Assembly: GCF_000429185.2 (NCBI RefSeq)
Contig: NZ_AUBJ02000001.1
Span: forward strand, 4,340,001-4,404,000
Source: Actinoalloteichus caeruleus DSM 43889
Lineage (GTDB): Bacteria; Actinomycetota; Actinomycetes; Mycobacteriales; Pseudonocardiaceae
Length of the DNA stretch: 64,000 nt
Reading direction: 5' to 3'
Within the stretch, counting starts at the first letter, position 1. Every line of letters begins with the position of its first letter. Under the pieces are notes generated by a model. The model saw only the letters and a program-made list of their open reading frames with translations, made no database searches and was not told the origin of the DNA. Of the stretch, positions 10,146 through 18,588 are shown in pieces. A program made the translations under genes and the position numbers.

Positions 10146-11424
10146 GTGGACGAGCGATCCGGCGTCTACTGGAACGGGATCAGCCACGAGCGGATCGTGG
10201 ACTGGTTGCGGGAGCCCGCGACCGACTCGCTCGTCGACTCGGTGGACCAGTGGGAGCGGGGCCTCGGCGACCGGTTCCAGCGGGTCACCGACCTGATCGA
10301 CCAGGCGCTCCACGCGAGCGGTGCGGTGTGGGACGGCCAGGCGGCGGACCGGATGCGGGCCGGTGTCTCGCCGCTCGCCCAGTTCGCCGTGGAAGCCGGG
10401 GAGACCGCGCGGAGCGTGGGGGCGGGGGCCCGCCAGGTCGCGGACTCCTTCGAACACCTGCGGCGGGAGATGCCGCCGGTCCCGGTCCGCCCGGACCACG
10501 ACGCCTGGGTCAACGCGCCGGTCGCCGCGCTGGTGACCGGGCGGGTCGACCAGGAGTTGGCCGAGCAGGAGGAGCGGGACGCCGCCGAACGGGCCCGGGA
10601 CCTGATGCGCGAGTACGAGGGGGCGGTGGGCGAGGCGACCCACGGGCTGCCGGTGTTCACGCCCGTGCCGACCGCCGGCGCTGGGAGTGGCGGCATCGCC
10701 GACCGGCTGGTCACCACGTTCGGGGGCACCGCGTCGGCTCCCCTGGTCGGGGGGCCGGCTCCCGTGCCGGGAACGCCGCCGGTCCCGGCGTCGGAGAACA
10801 CCGGGCGGGCCGGGACGCTGCCGCCGCAGTACCAGCCGGGGCGGGCGGGCGGCCAGCCGGGCGTTCAGCCAGCCCCGGCGACCCCACCCGCACCCGCCCA
10901 CCCGGGGGCCCTGGCGTCGGGAACCCGGTCCCGTCTCCTCCCCCGGCGGTGGGCGGCCACCGGTGCGCCGGCCCGGGCACCCCCGGCAGCCAGGGGACCG
11001 GGTCGGCGCCCGCGACGGGTGGACCGGCCCCGGGGGCGGGTACCGGCGGTCCACCAGCGGGGCCGGCCCTGGGACCCCCGGTCAGCCCCAGCCGGGCGCC
11101 GGGCGGGCGCCGGCACCCCAGCCCTTCGTCCCACCCGGGGCTCCGGCTCCGTCACCTCTGGCCTCCGCTCCCCCGCCCGTCCCCGGTGCCCCGGCCGGCG
11201 GCCACGCCTTCGGTCCCGGCGCCGGTGCCCTGCCGACGGCCGGGCCCACCAGCCACGAACACCCTTCTCGCGCGGGTGGCGTCCGGCGGGCGTCGGCGCA
11301 CCCCGAGGACGCGAGCGGCCGGGAGCGCGCCGACTACCTGGAGGACACCGACGACGTCTGGGGTGATGGCGACCGGGTCGCCCCTCCCGTGCTGGGCATG
11401 TCGGTCGACGAGGAGCACCGCTGA
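10146..11424 (+). pseudogene. PPE-like ESX substrate, reading frame broken twice
   Basis: The first ~250 codons from GTG 10146 encode a helical domain beginning VDERSGVYWNGISHERIVDW, typical of PPE-like proteins of Pseudonocardiaceae. A Pro/Gly/Ala-rich tail should follow, ending in ADYLEDTDDVWGDGDRVAPP, the conserved terminus of such proteins. The N-terminus and this terminus lie in different frames: the text moves to a second frame around 10890-10910 (GGGGG at 10904-10908) and to a third around 11015-11075, each change equal to loss of one base. Either sequencing errors in G/C runs or a real pseudogene. Net frame loss is two bases. Confidence 0.75.
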
Positions 11425-11556
11425 GGATGCCGGCGTCCCACGTCCGCGAGGCTCGGCGTCGACGCGGAGCTCCGGCCCCGACCGCCCCGCGCTCGCCCGC
11501 CGGTGGCCGGAGCGGGTAGCGGCTGGGGCGGCTCACCGGCGGGTTAGGGTCTCCCG

Positions 11557-12462
11557 GTGTCCGACATCGAGCTGGCCGACTACCCGCTGATCGCCGCGGG
11601 CAAGGTGCGTGAGCTGTACTCCGTGGACGACGACCACCTGCTGCTGGTCGCCTCGGACCGCATCTCCGCGTACGACTTCGTGCTGGAGACGCCCGTCCCC
11701 GACAAGGGGCGGGTGCTGACCGCGATGAGCGTGTTCTGGTTCGAGCTGCTGGCCCAGCGGGTGCCCCACCTGGCCAACCACCTGGTGGCCTGGGACGACC
11801 CGCGCATCCCCTCGGAGGTCCGGGGAAGGGCGCTGCTGGTCCGCCGGCTGGAGATGCTGCCGGTGGAGTGCGTGGCGCGGGGCTACCTGGCCGGCTCGGG
11901 CACCGCCGACTACCGGCGCACGGGAGCGGTCTGCGGTATCGAGCTGCCGGCCGGCCTGGTCGAGGCGTCCCGCCTCCCCGAGCCGATCTTCACCCCGGCC
12001 ACCAAGGCCGAGATCGGCGAACACGACGAGAACGTGTCCTTCGACGCCGTGGTGGGCACCGTGGGCCGGGAACGAGCCGAGGAGCTGCGGGCGACCACGC
12101 TGGCCGTGTACTCGGCCGCCGCCGAGCACGCCGAGAGCCGGGGACTGGTCCTGGCCGACACCAAGTTCGAGTTCGGCACCGACGCCGGTGGCCGGCTCGT
12201 GCTCGGGGACGAGGTCCTCACCCCCGACTCCTCCCGCTACTGGCCGGCCGACGAGTACGAGCCGGGCCGGGTGCAGCACGCCTTCGACAAGCAGTTCGTG
12301 CGGGAGTGGCTGACCTCCCCGGAGTCCGGTTGGGACCGCGCCTCGGAGGTGCCGCCCCCCGCGCTGCCCGCCGAGGTGGTGGCCACCACCCGCCAGCGGT
12401 ACGTCACCGCCTACGAGCGGATCACCGGTCGCTCCCTCACCGACTGGCCGACCGCCGGCTGA
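11557..12462 (+). CDS. purC: SAICAR synthetase
   Basis: Joins CAIR and aspartate to give SAICAR using ATP. 301 aa, the length of the longer actinobacterial form. Motifs: [20 protein letters not shown] with SAYD near the N-terminus (ATP site), [14 protein letters not shown] near residue 105 and ADTKFEFG near residue 201. GTG start at 11557 sits 6 nt after TAGGGT with no ribosome site, so a leaderless mRNA is likely. It converges on the MBL-fold gene, with a short hairpin between the two. Confidence 0.97.
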   Translation: MSDIELADYPLIAAGKVRELYSVDDDHLLLVASDRISAYDFVLETPVPDKGRVLTAMSVFWFELLAQRVPHLANHLVAWDDPRIPSEVRGRALLVRRLEMLPVECVARGYLAGSGTADYRRTGAVCGIELPAGLVEASRLPEPIFTPATKAEIGEHDENVSFDAVVGTVGRERAEELRATTLAVYSAAAEHAESRGLVLADTKFEFGTDAGGRLVLGDEVLTPDSSRYWPADEYEPGRVQHAFDKQFVREWLTSPESGWDRASEVPPPALPAEVVATTRQRYVTAYERITGRSLTDWPTAG

Positions 12463-12468
12463 GACCGG

Positions 12469-12483
12469 CCGAACGCGGTTCGG
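12469..12483. terminator. Short hairpin between purC and the MBL-fold gene
   Basis: CCGAAC-GCG-GTTCGG, 6-bp stem with a 3-nt loop, 7 nt after the purC stop and 27 nt from the converging stop. No T tract, as is common in high-GC actinomycetes; a bidirectional terminator role is inferred. Confidence 0.4.
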
Positions 12484-12509
12484 GCGAGTGGCCGGCCTCC
12501 CCGCCGGGG

Positions 12510-13145
12510 TCAGACCGCCGTGGCCTCGCCACGGGGCAGCACCCGCACCCGGGTGCCCTCGGGGGCCAGCTCGGTGAACCGGTCGTAGTGCATCCTCGGC
12601 ATGGCCAGCACCGCCTCGTGGATGGGGACGGCCAGCCGGGGCTGGACGGCGCGGAGGTAGTCCACCGCCTCGGAGAGCTTCATCCAGGGCGCCGCCGTGG
12701 GCAGTGCCAGCACGTCCACCGCCTGCTCCGGGACGACGAAGGAGTCACCGGGGTGCAGGAACGCTCCCTCGGCCAGCAGGTAGCCGACGTTGGGCAGCCC
12801 GGGGAGGTCCGGGTGGATGACGGCGTGCGTGCCGCCGACCGCCCGCACCGGCAGGCCGGCGACCGTGATCACGGCGTCGGGGGTCGCCAGGTGGGGCCGG
12901 AGCCCGGCCGAGGTGAGCGCCTCGGCGGACCCGGGGTCGGCGATCAGCGTGGCGCCCGGGTTCGCCTGGAGCAGCGCGGGCAGGCGGTCGAGGTCGAGGT
13001 GGTCGGGGTGCTTGTGCGTGATGAGGACGGCGTCCAGGTCGCGGGCCTCCTCGAAGCCCGAGGAGAAGGCCCCCGGGTCGAACAGCAACCTGGCCTGGTC
13101 GGTGGCGACCAGCAGGCACGAGTGCCCGAAGTGTGTGAGGTGCAC
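12510..13145 (-). CDS. MBL-fold metallo-hydrolase
   Basis: 211 aa, a metallo-beta-lactamase-fold hydrolase of the UlaG-like type. It opens HLTHFGHSCLLV, and the metal-binding HKHPDHLD (HxHxDH-like) is near residue 57; later GGTHAVIH, HPGDSF and PIHEA supply the remaining metal ligands. The open frame extends further upstream, but GTG 13145 is preceded at 5 nt by GGGGGAG and gives the expected short family N-terminus. Substrate unknown. Convergent with purC. Confidence 0.9.
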   Translation of the reverse strand: MHLTHFGHSCLLVATDQARLLFDPGAFSSGFEEARDLDAVLITHKHPDHLDLDRLPALLQANPGATLIADPGSAEALTSAGLRPHLATPDAVITVAGLPVRAVGGTHAVIHPDLPGLPNVGYLLAEGAFLHPGDSFVVPEQAVDVLALPTAAPWMKLSEAVDYLRAVQPRLAVPIHEAVLAMPRMHYDRFTELAPEGTRVRVLPRGEATAV

Positions 13146-13924
13146 GGCGACTCCCCCTCGACGCGGACGGTGGGCCGCCCGGCCTGCCACCCGGACGGCC
13201 CCAGGGCATCCACCACGCTAGCGGGCGGACCGCCGTCGTTCAGCAGGCGATCCGCCCACCTGCGAGGACGGCGGGGCGGGGGTGCCGGCGCGGGTGGAAC
13301 CGCCGCGCACCGCGTCCCGCCGGGCAGCCGACGCAAGAGCCCCCGCCACGGCCCGGAGCCGCACGGGCGGATGGCCGTCGACGGCGTTCCTGGTGCCGCG
13401 AGACGACCGCCACGACGGGTGTCCTCGCTGTTCGGCGGAATTCCCCGCTGAAACGGGTCCGCCACCGGTCGTGAGGTGTTCTCCGGTGGTGGTGGAAGGA
13501 ATCCCGCCGGGAGGAAATCGGTGTCCCCGACATTCCGCCGGACATTTCCGGCCCCTTCAGTCCGTATTTCCGGTGCGGCGTCGTGCGGAAAGCGGTACCG
13601 AGGGAACCAGGTACCGCATACCATCACCTCACCGCGTGGCCGCGCATCGGTCGCGGCTGGATTCTCGATGGGGGACCGTGCTGGTGGGGAAATTACGAGG
13701 CATGCCGCCGCCGACGTGTGAACAGGACCAGGTCGAGCCTTCTGGGAGGGCGGCTCGGGTCGGGCTTGGGAGATTCCCCGGTGCCCGTCCGTCCGGTCGC
13801 CACGGGCGCGCCGCGTCGGCGGGACCAGCCGCGCGAGTCGCCGATCGACGGTTCCACGGCGGCTCTGGTCGGCGAGCCGGAGCCGGCGCGGGGAGCGCGG
13901 CGGCCAGGGGCCGGGGGTTCTAGT
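13146..13924. other. Long gene-poor interval of lower GC
   Basis: 779 bp without a convincing gene. The middle (about 13430-13640) is visibly less GC-rich than its surroundings. Two small structures are visible: CCACCGG ... CCGGTGG with a 14-nt loop near 13464-13491, and a GGTACC repeated 16 bp apart near 13596 and 13612. No open frame here has a recognisable domain. Confidence 0.45.
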
Positions 13925-14479
13925 ATGCGTCCACCCGGAGTGGGTCTGATGACACTGGTGCTCTGCCTGTCAGTGGGTGGCGACAGTTCTCCACGGATCA
14001 GTGATGTGCGAATCGGGGGTGTCGGTTCTCGGCTCTGCCAGAGCGACGTGAACGGTGAGACGTTCATGACGTTCAGCAGCGGGCTGGAGAACGAGGGTGG
14101 CCGCACGGTGCGGGTGACCGGGGCGTCGCTGCTGAACGAGGAGAATTTCACGCTGGTGGAGATGCTCCTCGTGCCGGTTCCGGAACCGGAGGAGAACGGC
14201 GACATCCTCCTCGTCCCCTACCAGGGCGGTGGGTACCCGTCCGACGAGATGATCGCCGACACCTCCTCTGAGAACGGGCAGGAGGCCTGGGCGGCGCGGG
14301 TTCCCGTCGTGGGCGCGGAGATCGAGCCGGGTGTGGAGTGGACCTTGACGACGATCGCCGAGCGGACGGCGGAGTCCGCGTCGACGGACGGGGTGCGGCT
14401 GTTCTCCGAGGATGACCGGGGGCGGGAGTACTACTCGGATTCCACGCTCCAGGTCAGCATGGAACCCAGGTGCTCCTGA
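13925..14479 (+). CDS. Hypothetical, possibly exported protein
   Basis: 184 aa from ATG 13925; the frame is open much further upstream, but the upstream part is Arg-rich and does not look coding, while codon usage becomes normal here. The first 20 residues are hydrophobic (GLMTLVLCLSV), possibly a signal peptide or anchor, although no good lipobox or cleavage site is seen. The rest is acidic (VPEPEENGDILLVPYQ, FSEDDRGREYY) with two cysteines near its ends (RLCQS and the final RCS). I do not recognise the family. Confidence 0.55.
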   Translation: MRPPGVGLMTLVLCLSVGGDSSPRISDVRIGGVGSRLCQSDVNGETFMTFSSGLENEGGRTVRVTGASLLNEENFTLVEMLLVPVPEPEENGDILLVPYQGGGYPSDEMIADTSSENGQEAWAARVPVVGAEIEPGVEWTLTTIAERTAESASTDGVRLFSEDDRGREYYSDSTLQVSMEPRCS

Positions 14480-14667
14480 GGCGAGGAGGGAGGCCCCGCT
14501 CCGGGGACTGAGCTCTCCGTCGTGGCCGCGTCCGCGCTGGTTCCAGCGGGCGGTGGGCACCGAGTGGCCGGACGCGGCGGAGATCCAGCATCACCCCTGG
14601 ATCGAGTGGAGGAGGCGGTCAGCGGGTCGGCCGCCGAGCGTGGCGCGAACCTCGCCGCCCGGCCCGG

Positions 14668-15033
14668 TCACCTCGCCGCTTCCACCCGCAGCCGCTCCGC
14701 GCCGATCCGCCCGATGCGGCCCCGTCCCCACTCGCCGAGGGGCGCCAGGGCCTCGTTCAGCGACCTCCCGTGCCCGGTGAGGGAGTACTCGACCCTCGGC
14801 GGCACCTCCCGGTACACCTCCCGGTGCACCAGGCCGTCGTCCTCCATCTCCCGCAGGTGTTGGACCAGCATCTTCTCGCTCACCCCCGGTAGGCCACGGC
14901 GCAGCTCGGCGAACCGGCGCACCCCGTGGTGGTCCAGCTCCCAGAGGATCAACGCCTTCCACTTCCCGCTGACCACGTCCATCGCGGCGTCGATCCCGCA
15001 GACGTAGGGCCCACGGCGGTTCCGGTTCCCCAT
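14668..15033 (-). CDS. HxlR family transcriptional regulator
   Basis: 121-aa winged-helix regulator: the conserved N-terminal cysteine context YVCGIDAAMDVVSGKWK, then FAELRRGLPGVSEKMLVQHLREMEDDGLV recognised as the helix-turn-helix (in part: GVSEKMLVQHLREME) and a wing ending VEYSLTGHGRSL. ATG 15033 is preceded by GGAGGAG at 5 nt. HxlR proteins often sense electrophiles or oxidants through that cysteine. It is divergent from the imine-reductase-like gene, which it probably represses, with a palindrome-rich 120-bp space between them. Confidence 0.92.
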   Translation of the reverse strand: MGNRNRRGPYVCGIDAAMDVVSGKWKALILWELDHHGVRRFAELRRGLPGVSEKMLVQHLREMEDDGLVHREVYREVPPRVEYSLTGHGRSLNEALAPLGEWGRGRIGRIGAERLRVEAAR

Positions 15034-15049
15034 CGGCTCCTCCACCACT

Positions 15050-15086
15050 TACTTCCTGGTGAGTACCCCACTAATTAGTCGGTACT
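15050..15086. promoter_or_regulatory. Operator candidate for the HxlR regulator
   Basis: Nested symmetric elements in an unusually AT-rich spot: a perfect palindrome ACTAATTAGT (15070-15079) inside AGTACC (15062-15067) and GGTACT (15081-15086), plus TACT (15050-15053) paired with AGTA (15062-15065). This is the only such block between the divergent hxlR-type and dehydrogenase genes, so binding by the HxlR protein is a strong inference. Confidence 0.6.
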
Positions 15087-15153
15087 TCCCGACCCTAGCC
15101 GCCCGGGGAAAGGATGGCGGCACCACACGGGAACGAGAGGGAGCGACGAGGAG

Positions 15154-16029
15154 ATGTCGAACGACGAGGGCGTCCGGGTCAGCGTGCTGGGCCTGGGGGA
15201 GATGGGCCGTGCGCTGGCGGCCGCGCTGGTGGATGCCGGGCACCATGTGACGGTGTGGAACCGCACCCCGGGCCGGGGCGCGACCCTCGCCGAGCGGGGA
15301 GCGGTGGTCGTGGACGGCGCGCGGGAGGCGGTGACGGCCTCGGACCTCGTCGTGGTCTGCCTGCTCGGCCACGACTCGGTGCGGGAGGTGCTGGACCCGG
15401 TCGCAGCCCAGCTCGGCGGTCGGACCGTGGTGAACCTGACCACGACGACCCCCGAGCAGGCCAGGGAGTCGGCCCGATGGGCGGCCGAGCACGGGATCGG
15501 CTACCTGGACGGCGGGATCATGGCGGTGCCACCCATGATCGGGCAGCCGGGGTCCACCGTGCTCTACAGCGGCTCGCGGGAGGTCTTCGACCGGTACCGC
15601 CCGGTGCTCGACCTGTGGGGGGAGAGCGCCTTCCACGGGGAGGACGCCGGGCTCGCCTGCCTCTACGACCTCGCCCTGCTCGCGGGCATGTACGTGATGT
15701 TCGCCGGGTTCGCGCAGGGCGTGGCGATGGTGCGCCCGACGGGGATGTCCGCGACGGAGTTCGCGGGGATGGCCGCGCCGTGGTTGAGCGCGATGACCAC
15801 GGGTTTCGCCGGTTACGCCTCGGTCGTCGACGGCGGCGACTACGCCGTGCCGGGTCAGCAGAGCCTGAACTTCTCCGACCTCGGCTACCTGGTGGAGGCC
15901 ACTCGGGAGCAGGGGGTGGACACCGGGCTGATCTCGGCGGTGCAGTCGCTGATCCGGCGGCAGATCGACGCCGGGCACGGGGACGAGGGCTTCATCCGGA
16001 TCGTGGAGAGCCTGCGGGCCGCGGGCTGA
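15154..16029 (+). CDS. NAD(P)-dependent dehydrogenase, imine reductase-like
   Basis: 291 aa of the beta-hydroxyacid dehydrogenase/imine reductase group. The Rossmann fold has GLGEMGRALAAALVDAGH with VTVWNRTPGR (the arginine after N suggests NADPH use), followed by IMAVPPMIGQPGSTVLYSG, a stretch characteristic of imine reductases. The long interdomain helix carries LYDLALL, whose Asp172 falls where many imine reductases have their catalytic aspartate. ATG 15154 follows GAGGAG. Divergent from the HxlR regulator, which suggests substrate- or stress-induced expression. Natural substrate unknown. Confidence 0.88.
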   Translation: MSNDEGVRVSVLGLGEMGRALAAALVDAGHHVTVWNRTPGRGATLAERGAVVVDGAREAVTASDLVVVCLLGHDSVREVLDPVAAQLGGRTVVNLTTTTPEQARESARWAAEHGIGYLDGGIMAVPPMIGQPGSTVLYSGSREVFDRYRPVLDLWGESAFHGEDAGLACLYDLALLAGMYVMFAGFAQGVAMVRPTGMSATEFAGMAAPWLSAMTTGFAGYASVVDGGDYAVPGQQSLNFSDLGYLVEATREQGVDTGLISAVQSLIRRQIDAGHGDEGFIRIVESLRAAG

Positions 16030-16042
16030 GCCGGGGTTCCCG

Positions 16043-16074
16043 GGGCCGCCCGGACCGGGTGGTTCGGGCGGCCC
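16043..16074. terminator. Bidirectional terminator hairpin
   Basis: GGGCCGCCCG (16043-16052) and CGGGCGGCCC (16065-16074) form a perfect 10-bp stem with a 12-nt loop, exactly between two converging genes (stops at 16029 and 16082). No T tract. Confidence 0.65.
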
Positions 16075-16081
16075 GAACGGT

Positions 16082-17296
16082 TCAGCGGCGGATGGTGACG
16101 TGGTCGGGGGTCAGTTCGGCGACGCTGTTCACCCCGAGGAGCTGCATGGTGCGGGTGATCTCCGCGCGGAGGATGTCCACGGACTTCGCCACGCCCCGCT
16201 CCCCGCCGGCCATCAGCCCGTACAGGTAGGCGCGGCCCACCATGCAGGCGCGGGCGCCGAGGGCCAGGGCGGCGACGATGTCCGCACCGCTGGTGATGCC
16301 GGTGTCCAGGTAGACCTCGGTGCGCTCCCCGACGGCCCCGACGACGGTGGGCAGCAGTTCCAGCGGGGTGGGCGCGCGGTCCAGCTGGCGGCCGCCGTGG
16401 TTGGACAGCACGACGGCGTCCGCGCCGTGCTCGACGACGTCGAGTGCGTCGGGCAGGCTCTGGATGCCCTTGATGACGAGCTTCCCCGGCCAGAGGTCCC
16501 GCAGCCACCGCAGGTCCTCGATGGTGACGGTCGGGTCGAACATCTTGTTCAGCAGCTCGGCCACCGTGCCGTCCCAGTGCCGCACCGAGGCGAAGGTGAG
16601 CGGCTCCGTGGTGAGCAGGTTGATCCACCACGCCGGGTGCATGGCGCCGTCGAGGACGGTGCGGGGGGTGAGGGCGGGCGGGATGGACATGCCGTTGCGG
16701 ACGTCGCGGAGCCGGGCGCCGGCGACCGGGACGTCCACCGTCAGCACCAACGCCTCGTAGCCGGCGTCCCAGGCACGGCGGACGAGGTTCTCGCTGGCCT
16801 CGCGGTCCTTCCACACGTAGAGCTGGAACCACTTGCGGGCGTCCGGTCCGGCGGTGGCCACGTCCTCGATGGAGGTGGTGCCCATCGTGGAGAGGGCGTA
16901 GGGGATGCCGATGCGTTCCGCGACGCGGACGACCGCCCGTTCCCCCTCGTGGTTCATCATCCGGGTGAAGCCGGTGGGGGCGAAGGTGAAGGGCAGCGAG
17001 GAGGGGGCGCCGAGGATGTCCACGGCGGTGTTCGGGGAGGACACGTCCCGCAGCACCCGAGGGTTGAACTGGATGTCCCGGAAGAGCCGGCGCGCCCGCA
17101 GCAGGCTGACCTCGCCCTCGGCGGCGCCGTCGGTGTAGTCGAACACGGCCCGGGGGGTCCGTTTCCTGGCGATCGTCCGCAGGTCGCCGATGGTGTGGGC
17201 CCGGTCCAGCCTGCGCTCGGTGGGGTTGAGCTTGGGGACCTGCGGGCGCAGCAGCGGCGCGAACTCGGACCAGCGGGGCAGGCGGCGCTCGGACAC
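16082..17296 (-). CDS. FMN-dependent alpha-hydroxy-acid oxidase/dehydrogenase
   Basis: 404 aa of the L-lactate dehydrogenase (LldD)/glycolate oxidase family, oxidising a 2-hydroxy acid to the 2-keto acid with FMN. Visible: [11 protein letters not shown] (substrate tyrosine region), [36 protein letters not shown] (FMN lysine) and the active-site [17 protein letters not shown] with catalytic His and Arg, then [11 protein letters not shown] and [13 protein letters not shown] for phosphate binding. GTG 17296 is preceded by GGAGG at 8 nt, which excludes the longer open frame from 17404. Confidence 0.93.
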   Translation of the reverse strand: MSERRLPRWSEFAPLLRPQVPKLNPTERRLDRAHTIGDLRTIARKRTPRAVFDYTDGAAEGEVSLLRARRLFRDIQFNPRVLRDVSSPNTAVDILGAPSSLPFTFAPTGFTRMMNHEGERAVVRVAERIGIPYALSTMGTTSIEDVATAGPDARKWFQLYVWKDREASENLVRRAWDAGYEALVLTVDVPVAGARLRDVRNGMSIPPALTPRTVLDGAMHPAWWINLLTTEPLTFASVRHWDGTVAELLNKMFDPTVTIEDLRWLRDLWPGKLVIKGIQSLPDALDVVEHGADAVVLSNHGGRQLDRAPTPLELLPTVVGAVGERTEVYLDTGITSGADIVAALALGARACMVGRAYLYGLMAGGERGVAKSVDILRAEITRTMQLLGVNSVAELTPDHVTIRR

Positions 17297-17644
17297 GGAC
17301 GGGACCTCCGGCGTGGACGTGTGACGTGCACCGCGCCCAGGCGCGGTGGCTCTCGAGGGCGGCCCGGCGGGCTCGCCGCGTCGCGGGACCGGCCGCAGGG
17401 CCATCCGCTGACGCTACCCCCGGGGAGGCCCGCCTGGCTCGTCCCTGGCCACAGCAGGCCGCGCACCCGGTGGCCCTCCGGTGCGAGGCCCAGTAGCTCC
17501 GAACGGACGATCTCGACCGACGACCGACGGAGTTTTCGTCACAGTGTGTGATCAAGCTTCTCACGACCCGTATCAACGGGTGAGTTCGTCGCTCGGCTAG
17601 GCTCGTGCGGTACCGCCGACCTGAACTAGCCAGGAGCATCGACC
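17297..17644. other. Intergenic region with the purSQL promoter
   Basis: 348 bp between two divergent transcripts. Towards purS there is TAGGCT around 17599-17604 within an inverted repeat GGCTAG ... CTAGCC, and AGGAG 8 nt before the GTG of purS. No PurR-type site or riboswitch could be recognised and no gene is seen. Confidence 0.45.
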
Positions 17645-17917
17645 GTGGCCCGAGTCGTCGTCGACGTCATGCCCAAGCAGGAGATCCTCGACCCCCAGGG
17701 ACAGGCGGTGGCGGGAGCGCTACCCCGGCTGGGTTTCGAGGGCGTGACGAGCGTCCGCCAAGGAAAGCACTTCGAACTGGAAGTCGACGACGACGTCGAC
17801 GACGAGACCCTCGAGCGGATCGCCGAGACCCTGCTCGCGAACCCCGTCACCGAGGACTGGACCGTCCGCCGCGTGACCGTGGAGTCCGCCGACGGCTCCG
17901 TGGCGGGGGCCGTCTGA
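17645..17917 (+). CDS. purS: Phosphoribosylformylglycinamidine synthase subunit PurS
   Basis: 90-aa small subunit that bridges PurQ and PurL in the FGAM synthetase complex. Opening [22 protein letters not shown] and the [19 protein letters not shown] strand are typical (in part: [17 protein letters not shown]). GTG start has AGGAG 8 nt upstream. The TGA overlaps the ATG of purQ by one base, so stoichiometric expression is likely. Confidence 0.96.
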   Translation: MARVVVDVMPKQEILDPQGQAVAGALPRLGFEGVTSVRQGKHFELEVDDDVDDETLERIAETLLANPVTEDWTVRRVTVESADGSVAGAV

Positions 17918-18588
17918 TGCGCGTCGGTGTCATCACCTTCCCCGGCACCCTCGACGACGTCGACGCGGCCCGCGCGGTGACCACCGCCGGCGCCGAGGCC
18001 GTCCCGCTGTGGCACGGTGACGCCGACCTCCGCGGGGTCGACGCCGTCATCGTGCCGGGCGGCTTCTCCTACGGCGACTACCTGCGCTGCGGAGCGATCG
18101 CGAGGTTCGCCCCCGTGATGGGCGAGGTCGTCACCGCCGCCCGGGGCGGCATGCCGGTGCTGGGCATCTGCAACGGCTTCCAGATCCTCTGCGAGGCCGG
18201 CCTGCTGCCCGGTGCCCTGGTGCGCAACTCGGGGTTGCACTTCGTGTGCCGCGACCAGTGGCTGCGGGTGGAGAACACCACCAGCGCCTGGACCACCCGG
18301 TATGACCGGGGCGCCGAGATCCTCGTGCCGTTGAAGTCCGGTGAGGGCCGGTACGTGGCCGACGAGGCGACGCTGGACCGGCTGGAGGGCGAGGGGCGGG
18401 TGGCCTTCCGCTACGTCGGCGAGAACCGCAACGGCGCGCTGCGCGACATCGCGGGCATCACCGACGAGCGCGGCCGTGTCCTGGGCCTGATGCCGCACCC
18501 CGAGCACGCCATCGACGCCCTCACCGGGCCCAGCGACGACGGGCTCGGCATGTTCCTTTCCCTCCTCGACACAGTGGTGACCGCGTGA
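17917..18588 (+). CDS. purQ: Phosphoribosylformylglycinamidine synthase subunit PurQ (glutaminase)
   Basis: 223-aa class I glutamine amidotransferase that supplies ammonia to PurL. It opens [14 protein letters not shown]; the oxyanion loop [10 protein letters not shown], nucleophile Cys85 in LGICNGFQ and the His194/Glu196 pair in MPHPEHA form the full catalytic triad. ATG 17917 overlaps the purS stop; its own TGA overlaps the GTG of purL (GTGA), so purSQL is one coupled operon. Confidence 0.97.
   Translation: MRVGVITFPGTLDDVDAARAVTTAGAEAVPLWHGDADLRGVDAVIVPGGFSYGDYLRCGAIARFAPVMGEVVTAARGGMPVLGICNGFQILCEAGLLPGALVRNSGLHFVCRDQWLRVENTTSAWTTRYDRGAEILVPLKSGEGRYVADEATLDRLEGEGRVAFRYVGENRNGALRDIAGITDERGRVLGLMPHPEHAIDALTGPSDDGLGMFLSLLDTVVTA

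Noticed and set aside
13282..13923. 213-codon plus-strand frame
   Set aside because: Arg/Ala-rich without domains; the reading frame used by the gene at 13925 is different and has better codon bias from there on.
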